Virus record (IMG/VR): IMGVR_UViG_3300032086_004318
Location: 1-21,875 of that record
Reading direction: 5' to 3' (one strand)
DNA length: 21,875 bases
DNA from: a virus
The notes below the pieces were generated by a model. The model was not told the DNA's origin. It searched no databases and saw nothing but the letters and a program-made list of their open reading frames with translations. Position numbers and translations under genes: made by a program. This document shows positions 5,707 to 11,919 of this stretch, piece by piece (position 1 is the stretch's first letter; every line of letters starts with the position of its first letter).

Positions 5707-6322
5707 CGACTCTTCCAAGATCGGAAAAGACGTCTACAAAATGATCAATTTGGTTGAAGCCGTACTCCATTTTGGGTAAGTAAATGAAGTAGCCCCAGTA
5801 CATGGGCTGTTTGTGGGTGAAGTACTTTCCCCCATGGATGAGACGAGCCCGTTCCTTGGGGAAGCAGATCGGAAAATCCCAGATTTCTGGGCAAGATCTG
5901 AGCATTTCGGGGTAGATCGTATAAAAGATAGCCTCGGGAATGTTCCTCAGCTTCCATTCCCGTAGCAAACGCCGAAACCAGATCACCGATGGCGTGCCAC
6001 CATGCGAACCTCCCCTGGCGCTCCACCGCCAAGTTCCGCGTTTCTTGCTGAAAGAGCAACGGCCATAAGTCGGTGGAAAGAGATAAGTCTTACCCTTCCA
6101 CGGCTCTTCGACGTTCAAGCCGTCGTCATCCAGGTTGTAGATCTTTCGAGCCTGGAGAAATTGCTGGTTGGCATCATGCGTTGAGCATGGGTCCAGATCA
6201 ATCTCTCCAAGCACAGTGCGTATATGCGGCAGGTATTCGATCGGCGTGAGCCAATCGTCCTTGACGTGGAAGATCTTGCCTTGGATGTGGCGAAGAGACT
6301 TCCAACTCCGCTTTTTACTCAC
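5699..6322 (-). CDS. Dam-like DNA N6-adenine methyltransferase family protein
   Basis: 207 aa from a GTG overlapping the previous stop (GTGA). The order of motifs follows the phage Dam family (PF05869): DDWLTPIEYLPHI, IDLDPCSTHDAN (42-51, AdoMet-binding acidic loop), DDGLNVEEPWKGKTY, then the motif IV position, then FYTIYPEMLRSC and FPKERARLIHG. In most members motif IV reads N/D-P-P-Y; here it is F82-P-P-T-Y-G87, with Phe in place of the catalytic Asn/Asp and Thr inserted. The following segment, CSFSKKRGTWRWSARGGSHG, is Arg/Gly-rich. The protein may have changed specificity or lost methyltransferase activity. It follows the 6319 gene in one operon and stands near an Nmad1-like gene. Confidence 0.75.
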   Translation of the reverse strand: MSKKRSWKSLRHIQGKIFHVKDDWLTPIEYLPHIRTVLGEIDLDPCSTHDANQQFLQARKIYNLDDDGLNVEEPWKGKTYLFPPTYGRCSFSKKRGTWRWSARGGSHGGTPSVIWFRRLLREWKLRNIPEAIFYTIYPEMLRSCPEIWDFPICFPKERARLIHGGKYFTHKQPMYWGYFIYLPKMEYGFNQIDHFVDVFSDLGRVVT

Positions 6323-6717
6323 AGCATGAGAAATTCGCTGTTGACATCATCGTGCTTGTAGTGGACAAGCGCAAGCTCGTTCTCGTCTTGAATCAGGAAC
6401 AACGATTCCCTAGCGGGATCGATCTGCTCTGCACGACGAATAGCACCCTGAAGAACCTCGCAAACGCTCTCCTGATCTCGATAGTCATCAAGAGCTGAGA
6501 TCAGGGCGTCCACCGTGAGATAGAACATGCTCTCTTTGTCATCAGCCGTGGGCTTGAAAACAACGACGCCTGGACCCTCAAAGCGATAAAACTTTTCGAA
6601 GTACTCGCACATATCAGCGCAGATACGTTCGATAGTGAGCTTCATTAAGGTTTGCTCAGTCTCGCCAGTGCTGTTCAGCATCATTCGGGCGAGAAGCTTG
6701 TTACGGCGGCTTGTCAT
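6319..6717 (-). CDS. Hypothetical protein (132 aa)
   Basis: It has an ATG start, 22 bases after the stop of the upstream gene. It is mixed alpha/beta: a basic N-terminus (MTSRRNKLLARMM), a helix (TIERICADMCEYFEKFYRFE), then strands VVVFKP and MFYLTVDALISALDDY, and a hydrophobic C-terminus. The C-terminal half has a pattern typical of small regulatory or nucleic-acid-associated phage proteins, but no family can be named. Its stop overlaps the methyltransferase start by four bases, so the two products are translated together and may act together. Confidence 0.65.
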   Translation of the reverse strand: MTSRRNKLLARMMLNSTGETEQTLMKLTIERICADMCEYFEKFYRFEGPGVVVFKPTADDKESMFYLTVDALISALDDYRDQESVCEVLQGAIRRAEQIDPARESLFLIQDENELALVHYKHDDVNSEFLML

Positions 6718-6739
6718 GTTCGACTCCAGATGATCAATT

Positions 6740-7336
6740 TTAGCAAGGTTGAAGAGTGGAGCTGTCTTTTTTCTCTTCGTTTAGCTTTATAAAATGACTC
6801 AACCCAGAGCGCTTTAGGGTTTCCAGTAACTTAGGGAGCGGTTTATACAACACGACCGCCTTCTGCATGTTTCCTATTTTCTTAATGAGTTTGCCATTCT
6901 CGTCCCGTAGCTTGGTGAGCTCACCTTGACGAATGAGGTATTCCGCGACACATCGATACCTGCGCTTCTCGGCAAGGTTGATGTCCGGATACCGATCACA
7001 GATGGTGCTGATCTTCATGTCACTGAAAGTGATCCGGATCTGATCAGCAAGCGACAGACCCAAGACAAGATCAGAAGTGCTCGTCTCGTAGCTACAAACA
7101 AGCTCCAGATACCGCCTCAGATCAGGGGTTTCGAAACTTCCTGAGGGTGGAACAAACATCTCCACTTGCTGAGCGAGTGAAGGAACCAGAACCTCTTGGT
7201 AGTTTTCGATCGTTACTGTGCTGATGTCTAAATCTACGAATCGGTAACTCTGATATGAGTTAGCGGTGGAGGGATCGGGCTCGAAATCCGTCCGGTCCAG
7301 AACATCTAGCCAGTCCTCTTCTGGAGACGAAGTCAT
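6740..7336 (-). CDS. Hypothetical protein (198 aa)
   Basis: ATG start overlapping the preceding stop (ATGA). The first 60 residues are acidic and disordered-looking (EEDWLDVLDRTDFEPDPS). Residues 75-135 form helices, with ADQIRITFSDMKISTICDRY followed by NLAEKRRYRCVAEYLI, which has the spacing of a helix-turn-helix but no clear family match. Then comes a coiled-coil-like stretch (GELTKLRDENGKLIKKIGNM). A DNA-binding role is possible but not shown. It belongs to the leftward operon 7731 to 5699. Confidence 0.6.
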   Translation of the reverse strand: MTSSPEEDWLDVLDRTDFEPDPSTANSYQSYRFVDLDISTVTIENYQEVLVPSLAQQVEMFVPPSGSFETPDLRRYLELVCSYETSTSDLVLGLSLADQIRITFSDMKISTICDRYPDINLAEKRRYRCVAEYLIRQGELTKLRDENGKLIKKIGNMQKAVVLYKPLPKLLETLKRSGLSHFIKLNEEKKDSSTLQPC

Positions 7337-7731
7337 TCGAGAACGGAGTCTTGGTAAAGCTTAGCGACTTTTTTATATCCGTCCCATTGTCTCTGGTGTT
7401 CCAAGATAAGGACGTATTCGTAGTAGTCCCTGATGACGCTGAAATGCTCTTTAAAACGTATACTCTTGAACCATTGGGGGCCGTGAGTTTCTGAAAGCCG
7501 TTTTTTCGCTTTTTCGGTACATCCGCCGTAGTTTTCAGCTTCCCATAAGGATTTTGCGAACGTCTTCTGCTGATTGGTCATGAGCTGCTCGAGCTCCTTC
7601 ATAGACAGATCAGAGATCAATTCGCTAAACTCTTGGATAAAAGGGTATTCATTTCCATGCGGCGCTCCATCACCTACGCAGAGCTGTTGTTGGTCCTGAT
7701 TCTTGCCCCCGTCGGGTTCTACGCTGCCCAA
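7333..7731 (-). CDS. Hypothetical protein (132 aa), first gene of leftward operon
   Basis: No ATG occurs in the first 43 codons; the only early start codon is TTG at 7731, and the frame has an in-frame stop at 7786-7788. The first 30 residues are polar and Gln/Gly-rich. The rest is helical and charged (SELISDLSMKELEQLMTNQQ, then RDYYEYVLILEHQRQW). If translation starts at the internal ATG (MKELEQ) the protein is about 89 aa. No motif is recognised. It is transcribed away from the 7789 gene across a 57-base spacer. Confidence 0.5.
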   Translation of the reverse strand: MGSVEPDGGKNQDQQQLCVGDGAPHGNEYPFIQEFSELISDLSMKELEQLMTNQQKTFAKSLWEAENYGGCTEKAKKRLSETHGPQWFKSIRFKEHFSVIRDYYEYVLILEHQRQWDGYKKVAKLYQDSVLE

Positions 7732-7776
7732 AGTATGTACGGGTTTGTGACAGATAGAATCAGTATAGAAATCAAG

Positions 7777-7782
7777 TATAAA
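7777..7782 (+). promoter_or_regulatory. Possible -10 element placing transcription start at the 7789 ATG
   Basis: TATAAA at 7777-7782 lies exactly 12 to 7 bases before the A of the start codon, and no Shine-Dalgarno sequence precedes the gene. This would suit a leaderless or near-leaderless mRNA. No good -35 hexamer is visible 17 bases further upstream. Confidence 0.25.
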
Positions 7783-7788
7783 TAATCA

Positions 7789-8322
7789 ATGGGCGGATCT
7801 AAACCCACATATACTCCTCCCACGATCATGATGCCTAAGCCGACTGCACCTCGGCAGTATCGGACTTTTGTGCCTCAAGAGAGCTATCAGGATCTCGCGG
7901 AGCTCGGTAAGCGTTTAGATGCCCAGACCCAAGCTCTTGCTGAAGAGCGGCGGATGGAAGTTGGTAGCTCTGCGGAGCTCGGTGAGCTGATGAAGCGTCG
8001 TCAGTTCCAGGAGCAAGCCTCTTACCTGGCGTCTCTGCCTGGTCAGTCGAAGGACCCCGGTTTCATGGGTGTGACCATGGGCCAGGATGAGCGGCCAGCT
8101 GCACAACAGACTGCTCTTCCTTCCACCTTCCAGCAGGGTGGCATGGCCCCCGCCATGGAGGCAGGTAAAGAAGGCTTTGCCGCTGCAAAAGAAGCTTTCA
8201 AAAAGGCTCAGGCACAGAAAGCCAAGAAGGATCCGACCGCTGACCAGCCTGAGTTTGATCCTTCCTGGGCTAAGCGCAGTGACGAGGTCTACGCCATGAA
8301 GAACCTCGGCGAGATCAAATAA
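7789..8322 (+). CDS. Proline/glutamine-rich probable virion protein
   Basis: 177 aa starting MGGSKPTYTPPTIMMPKPTA. After the Pro-rich head there is a long charged helix (LAELGKRLDAQTQALAEERR, then ELGELMKRRQFQEQA), a Gly/Met/Gln-rich linker, an Ala/Lys helix (EGFAAAKEAFKKAQAQKAKK) and a polar tail. This head-helix-linker layout is common in phage scaffold, internal virion or head-tail accessory proteins, but no family is certain. It is a single plus-strand gene between two minus-strand groups. Its stop overlaps the stop of the opposing 8315 gene by eight bases. Composition resembles the products of 10920-12255. Confidence 0.65.
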   Translation: MGGSKPTYTPPTIMMPKPTAPRQYRTFVPQESYQDLAELGKRLDAQTQALAEERRMEVGSSAELGELMKRRQFQEQASYLASLPGQSKDPGFMGVTMGQDERPAAQQTALPSTFQQGGMAPAMEAGKEGFAAAKEAFKKAQAQKAKKDPTADQPEFDPSWAKRSDEVYAMKNLGEIK

Positions 8323-8995
8323 TAGAAGTAGTTACAGAGCCAAAGTCAAGGAAGCTATCTACGCCATCAGTCACTGATTCAAAGTTCAGGGACTCTTCGA
8401 CTGGCTCGTCAACAAAGCGCCAGTCGATGATGTTGACGTTGATTGTGATTGAATAAGTGGTTTCTATATACCTAATATCGTTAGTTATTAGGAATAGATA
8501 ATCGCCTTTAGGCAGTGTGGTGGTCGGATAGTCTTCCAGCCTGAGCTCTTCTTGGTTGTAGTCAATCGAGCTCTCAGGCGAGACATAGCCGAGGTCGTTG
8601 ATCGGGAGCTCAGTCCGACGCCCATCCTTCTCAAGGCGATAGAAGGCAAGGAGCGTGTTCCTGTTGGTCTCGCGCTCGTAACTGAACTGGCTGAGGTCCT
8701 GGGTGAATTGGAAAGACCGAGGGCCTCTGGTGGAGATCTTGTAGAAGGTAGTCGTCTTACGGCTCAGACCACCGTGAGAATTTCTCAGCGTGAGCGTGCG
8801 AAATGGAGAAGTGAAATCGCCCAGATCAATAGGAGTATAAAGGCTATCTCCAGGCTGTGCAGGGAGCGGATCAGAGCCGAAGTAGGAGGTTGGGCCATAA
8901 GCAGTAGGCCCTGAACCTCCGGTAGGATAAGCTTCGACAGTTCCAAAGTTAACAAAACCTGAGTTACTAGGGATTGTCGTTAGAAATCTGGCCAT
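8315..8995 (-). CDS. Beta-sandwich protein, PPC-like, possible virion surface protein
   Basis: 226 aa, ATG start 29 bases inside the preceding gene. Residues about 80-195 alternate like a pre-peptidase C-terminal (PPC) domain: TFYKISTRGPRSFQF, TLLAFYRLEKDG, then LPKGDYLFLITND and YSITINVNII. The first 75 residues are Gly/Pro/Tyr/Ser-rich (YPTGGSGPTAYGPTSYFGSD) as in fibre or decoration proteins. A short motif recurs near both ends: NFGTV close to the N-terminus, NFESV and DFGSV at the C-terminus. PPC-like domains are known on secreted and surface proteins, so adhesion or decoration of the virion is a reasonable guess. No signal peptide. Confidence 0.65.
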   Translation of the reverse strand: MARFLTTIPSNSGFVNFGTVEAYPTGGSGPTAYGPTSYFGSDPLPAQPGDSLYTPIDLGDFTSPFRTLTLRNSHGGLSRKTTTFYKISTRGPRSFQFTQDLSQFSYERETNRNTLLAFYRLEKDGRRTELPINDLGYVSPESSIDYNQEELRLEDYPTTTLPKGDYLFLITNDIRYIETTYSITINVNIIDWRFVDEPVEESLNFESVTDGVDSFLDFGSVTTSII

Positions 8996-9212
8996 CTTCA
9001 GACATTAATCCGGTATAAAGACCGTTAGTCCTTCCGGATTGTTGATATTTTTCTTCCATAATTATAGCCCGCTCAGGATAGAAGCCTTCGTCAACCATTG
9101 TGTCGATAACTTCGAAGCTATGACGCTTCTCGAGGCAACGCAATTCAAGCTTGGCGTCGTCCTCGGAATCGAACCACTCGCTCCACTCGGAGACACCGCC
9201 GTACGTGACCAT
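8967..9212 (-). CDS. Small acidic hypothetical protein (81 aa)
   Basis: The ATG at 9212 gives 81 aa; the frame extends upstream to 9344 but that part lies inside the tandem-HNH gene and is Ser/Thr-rich without character. The core EWSEWFDSEDDAKLELRCLE followed by a helix and EGFYPERAIIMEE is acidic. The 29-base overlap with the 8315 gene suggests they are co-translated. No family is recognised. Confidence 0.55.
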   Translation of the reverse strand: MVTYGGVSEWSEWFDSEDDAKLELRCLEKRHSFEVIDTMVDEGFYPERAIIMEEKYQQSGRTNGLYTGLMSEDGQISNDNP

Positions 9213-9243
9213 TGCGGCGTACTGACGAGTAGGGAGATGGTAG

Positions 9244-10374
9244 TTACTCGGTAAAACCTGGCTGGTTTTTTGAGTTGGCTTCCTTGAAGTGCTCGAAGAT
9301 GTTGACATAATTAAGCTGAATGTTCTCAATCCTAGAGGGGGCAATCACATCGTCAAGGCCACGAGCCTCAAGATGTAGCGGATTACAGCAATATTTTTCG
9401 CAACCTTTCTTTGTATGTATCCGATACTTCCCAACGAAGCCTCGGCTCAGCCAAAAAGCGACCCTCATCGCTGATTGAGTCGCTCCTGAGTGGACGGGTG
9501 AAGGGCAGTAGGCAACCGATTCGGTGCCACCTTTCTTCGTGGCTCCAAGCCAGGGCCAGCATTCGTCTTCACCGCGCACGTCGACCTGGTCCCAGAACCG
9601 TTTGACTGTCCAATACCAGCGGTAGTCGAACTGGGTGACGTCAACAGTGCAGCGGCCCTGCTTGAGCTCCTCTAAGCAGTCCAGGCACTCACCCATGTGG
9701 CCGAAACGGCCCTTGTGCTCCTTCGTGCCGTTGCGGTGCCAGGGGCACTCCATCTCGTTGGCCATGTGGTAGTCGAGTTCGTACCGGCGAACCTCTTCTG
9801 GATGGCTGAGAGCGAGCTTCTGCAGCACGGCATCAAGGTTGTCCCAACCTTCGCTGAGGTTAGAGCTGCTTAGCGCTTCTGGCATCCCATCAAAGGTGTA
9901 GCCTCTGCGGATTTTTCTTACTCTTTGATACGAAAGGTTGAATCTGCGAGCGACTTCCTTATTGGAAAGCCCGTGGTCCACAGATTTGATCTTCGTAACT
10001 AGGTCCGGGGTGAGAGCGTCACCGTTCCTTTGGTTCGTTTCAAGCCGTACGTCCGCCATCGTCCCGTAGTAGTAGTGAGACGGGTTGAGGCAGAACTTGC
10101 AATCACAAGTGTGCCTGCGAACAATCACTCGGTTCTCTTCATCCGGGTATTGACCGATCATCGCCAAGAGGAAAGGCCTGGCGTCCAACGTTTTGTAGAA
10201 CAGATGGTTTCGTTTGCTGTTGACGAAACCAGAGAAGATGTTGTGCCTGGATTGGTTGAGGTCCCAGCAGGCGCTCTTGCCTGAGATTTTCATGAGGACC
10301 TGGAAGGCCTTGGCGAAAACGATGGCGTCAGGGGGGATCAGGCCGTTGTCGCGAAAGAATTCCAGGGTTTCCAT
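9244..10374 (-). CDS. Tandem HNH endonuclease-like protein with central HTH
   Basis: 376 aa, ATG start. Three parts can be seen. Residues 35-117 form an HNH-type zinc module: C36-W, R-H88-T-C90-D-C92-x2-C95-L-N-P-S-H100, then YGTMADVRLETN. Residues 121-160 form a resolvase-like helix-turn-helix (LTPDLVTKIKSVDHGLSNKE, then VARRFNLSYQRVRKIRRGY). Residues 259-338 form a second HNH module of the homing type: FWDQV, ECWPWLGA, R304-V-A-F-W, C325, CCNPLHLEARG. Between HTH and second HNH is a CPWH...ECLDC cluster that may bind another zinc. Each half resembles single-domain phage homing enzymes. Two catalytic modules joined by an HTH could cut two sites or act as a DNA-binding regulator. It is transcribed away from the large palindrome. 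Confidence 0.8.
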   Translation of the reverse strand: METLEFFRDNGLIPPDAIVFAKAFQVLMKISGKSACWDLNQSRHNIFSGFVNSKRNHLFYKTLDARPFLLAMIGQYPDEENRVIVRRHTCDCKFCLNPSHYYYGTMADVRLETNQRNGDALTPDLVTKIKSVDHGLSNKEVARRFNLSYQRVRKIRRGYTFDGMPEALSSSNLSEGWDNLDAVLQKLALSHPEEVRRYELDYHMANEMECPWHRNGTKEHKGRFGHMGECLDCLEELKQGRCTVDVTQFDYRWYWTVKRFWDQVDVRGEDECWPWLGATKKGGTESVAYCPSPVHSGATQSAMRVAFWLSRGFVGKYRIHTKKGCEKYCCNPLHLEARGLDDVIAPSRIENIQLNYVNIFEHFKEANSKNQPGFTE

Positions 10375-10399
10375 GAGGGGGATTTGGGGTTAGGGCCGT

Positions 10400-10428
10400 A
10401 CCGTACCCAGAGAACCCAGTCGTGTCAA
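10400..10428 (-). promoter_or_regulatory. Putative promoter for the tandem-HNH gene
   Basis: On the minus strand TTGACA (10423-10428) is a perfect -35 hexamer; 17 bases further is TACGGT (10400-10405), a poor -10. It lies about 26 bases before the ATG at 10374 and just outside the palindrome. Confidence 0.4.
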
Positions 10429-10437
10429 CGGTTCTCG

Positions 10438-10599
10438 TTGCGTCCACCAAACATGATTTTAAAACGTCCTTTTTACTTCTTTCTATAGAGAGGGGGTCTA
10501 GGTCATTGTGCGTTCATTTTTTATCCCACAATCCCCTAGACCCCTTTCCTATACGTCTAAATAAAAACCCGGTTTTAAAACTATGTTTGGAAGACGCAA
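10438..10599. repeat. 162-bp imperfect palindrome: two outward-facing copies of a 65-bp element
   Basis: Every base i was compared with the complement of base 21037 minus i; about 57 of 81 pairs match with no gap. The arms 10438-10502 (minus strand) and 10535-10599 (plus strand), read outward, match at 48 of 65 positions. Shared blocks in order: CCTAGACCCC, CTATA, TAAAAA, GTTTTAAAA, ATGTTTGG and GACGCAA. The centre adds ATTGTG (10505-10510) against CACAAT (10527-10532). It lies between the divergent tandem-HNH gene and the 10920 operon. It could be a replication origin, paired promoters with a shared operator, or the recognition site of a phage protein. Confidence 0.85.
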
Positions 10600-10693
10600 G
10601 GCCAAATCCCTTGCAGCGCAGGCGTTTTGCCTGGGTTAAGACCGCCCTGATCGGGGTTGCCCCTCACTTCGTTGTTAGTCAGACCGCCCTTTT
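10600..10693. other. Non-coding stretch with a 10-bp direct repeat and small hairpin
   Basis: Between the palindrome and the 10694 gene no convincing gene is seen. AGACCGCCCT occurs twice, at 10639-10648 and 10681-10690, 42 bases apart. Between the copies, GGGG-TTG-CCCC can form a small stem. An 18-codon frame beginning ATGTTTGGAAGACGC at 10583 runs from the right arm of the palindrome to 10639. Confidence 0.4.
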
Positions 10694-10870
10694 CTACCGA
10701 CTCTGTGTGTGATAGTCCTCAAACATCTGAGCAAAGTTGATTGCGCTGTAAATATCTCTCGAGTATTTGCATACAGAACCCGTGGAGGAGCAGCTTCTGT
10801 ATTCGGGGTAACTTGGGCTGTTGTCTACTTCGACTGTCGAACCTTTCGGGAAAACCTTTAGCAGTTTCAT
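10694..10870 (-). CDS. Small Tyr/Ser-rich hypothetical protein (58 aa)
   Basis: The ATG at 10870 gives 58 aa beginning MKLLKVFPKGSTVEVDNSPS, followed by YPEYRSCSSTGSVCKYSRDI and ending FEDYHTQSR. An upstream TTG at 10885 would add five residues. Balanced composition, two Cys and many Tyr and Ser look protein-like, but no family is recognised and no ribosome site is seen. A TACAAT -10-like sequence (10893-10898, minus strand) lies upstream, overlapping the proposed plus-strand promoter. It faces the palindrome. Confidence 0.5.
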   Translation of the reverse strand: MKLLKVFPKGSTVEVDNSPSYPEYRSCSSTGSVCKYSRDIYSAINFAQMFEDYHTQSR

Positions 10871-10897
10871 TGATCTGATAGCCAATGTTACTATTGT
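10870..10897 (+). promoter_or_regulatory. Putative promoter for the 10920 operon
   Basis: TTGATC (10870-10875), 16-bp spacer and TATTGT (10892-10897) would start RNA near 10904, ahead of AAGG (10912-10915) and the GTG at 10920. The -10 overlaps a minus-strand -10-like TACAAT, so divergent transcription could compete here. Confidence 0.35.
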
Positions 10898-10919
10898 ATG
10901 AAAGGATTACCAAGGTAAA

Positions 10920-11519
10920 GTGGCAGAGAGGCCTAAGTACTATCCCCCTGCAGGGAGTGATTTTCTGAGTATTACCGACATTATCGGTAACTTTTTGGGC
11001 AACTTGGGCTTCGGCGCAAAGCTTCCAAGGGATATTCCGATGTACGGCGGCGGAGGTTCTATCTCGGGCCTGAGCGGATCTGTACCTGAGCGAATTAGAG
11101 AATCAAAAGTTTCTCGACCTGAGCCAGTTATTGAGCAGCGTCAAGAAGAAAGAGTAGAGGAGAAGCCAAAAGAGATTGATTCCTCGACTCTTGCACTTGG
11201 AAGCCAGTTGCAATTGCCAAAGACAGGTACAAGCGAAGATCTCGTCAAGATGTATGCAGCCCAGCGTTCGGCGGGTCAGTACAACATGCCCGAGATCCAA
11301 AGGATGTACATGGAGCAAGGGCGCCCCGATCTGGCCAAGTGGGCGGAAGCCAACCCCGATTTGGCGCAACGCGAGTACATGAAGTCCATTCAGAAGATGG
11401 GTGCTCGGCCAGAAGGTGAGGAGCTGATCGAGGCCTACGGCGGCGGTGAGCCGAAAGAAGGTGACGAAATTATCGATGCAGTGCGCTTCCTTAAGAAAAA
11501 AGCAGGACTCGAAAAATGA
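10920..11519 (+). CDS. Probable virion-associated protein (199 aa)
   Basis: GTG start with AAGG four to eight bases upstream. Segments: a polar head with an amphipathic patch (SDFLSITDIIGNFLGNLGFG), a Gly-rich stretch (MYGGGGSISGLSGS), a charged linker (EQRQEERVEEKPKE), and helices with MYAAQRSAGQYNMPEIQRMY and LAKWAEANPDLAQREYM. A basic C-terminal helix closes it. This modular low-complexity layout is common for phage head-interior or tail accessory proteins; no named family fits. It is the first gene of a four-gene plus-strand operon (10920-12401) with overlapping or nearly abutting genes. Confidence 0.65.
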   Translation: MAERPKYYPPAGSDFLSITDIIGNFLGNLGFGAKLPRDIPMYGGGGSISGLSGSVPERIRESKVSRPEPVIEQRQEERVEEKPKEIDSSTLALGSQLQLPKTGTSEDLVKMYAAQRSAGQYNMPEIQRMYMEQGRPDLAKWAEANPDLAQREYMKSIQKMGARPEGEELIEAYGGGEPKEGDEIIDAVRFLKKKAGLEK

Positions 11520-11917
11520 TGTACAATCCCGCAGGTTTTGATGACACTGATCTGATTTCAGATCCCCAGGCCCGTCAGCGGGCACTTCCCGGCGGTTACG
11601 CCAACCAGGGCGAGATGGTGAGTGCTCCTTACCGTCAGGCCAACATGGCTGCAGCAGAGAAAACCAATGAGATGAACGCCATCTCTCAGGAGCCTGGCAA
11701 GGCATTTCTCGATCAGTACATGCAGAAAGCCGGAGCGGAGCAAGGTCAAACTGCCTTCGATCCATTCAAGTTCTTCGGCGGCAAAGCTATGGAACAGGGC
11801 GATAAAGCCCGCCATGGAGAGCTAGAAGAGGAGCCGGATGCGGGCCTTGGGGCTGCTAACAGCATTCTTCGTGCACGGCAGCAGCAGATGGAAATGATGC
11901 GCCAACTGGGTTATTGA
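11516..11917 (+). CDS. Probable virion-associated protein (133 aa)
   Basis: Starts at ATG 11516, overlapping the previous stop (ATGA), with a second ATG three bases on. It is rich in Gln, Met, Ala and Gly: YRQANMAAAEKTNEMNAISQ, then FLDQYMQKAGAEQGQTAFDP, FKFFGGKAMEQGDKARHGE, and a C-terminal helix (ILRARQQQMEMMRQLGY). Helical, polar and without Cys, it resembles scaffold-like or internal virion proteins by composition only. It is second in the 10920-12401 operon. Confidence 0.65.
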   Translation: MMYNPAGFDDTDLISDPQARQRALPGGYANQGEMVSAPYRQANMAAAEKTNEMNAISQEPGKAFLDQYMQKAGAEQGQTAFDPFKFFGGKAMEQGDKARHGELEEEPDAGLGAANSILRARQQQMEMMRQLGY

Positions 11918-11919
11918 TC

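Noticed and set aside
10484-10553. Central hairpin of the palindrome as a simple terminator
   Set aside because: The stem is interrupted and no T tract follows in either direction; the symmetry extends far beyond a terminator.
10639-10690. CRISPR-like or tandem repeat from two AGACCGCCCT copies
   Set aside because: Only two 10-bp copies are present, with no further unit; not an array.
10422-10712. Plus-strand 96-codon open frame over the palindrome
   Set aside because: It starts outside any ribosome site, crosses the whole symmetric region, and has an unprotein-like composition; the DNA symmetry explains the sequence better.
11103-11765. Minus-strand open frame of 220 codons
   Set aside because: It lies opposite two coupled plus-strand genes, is Cys/Leu/His-rich without order, and spans their ATGA junction.
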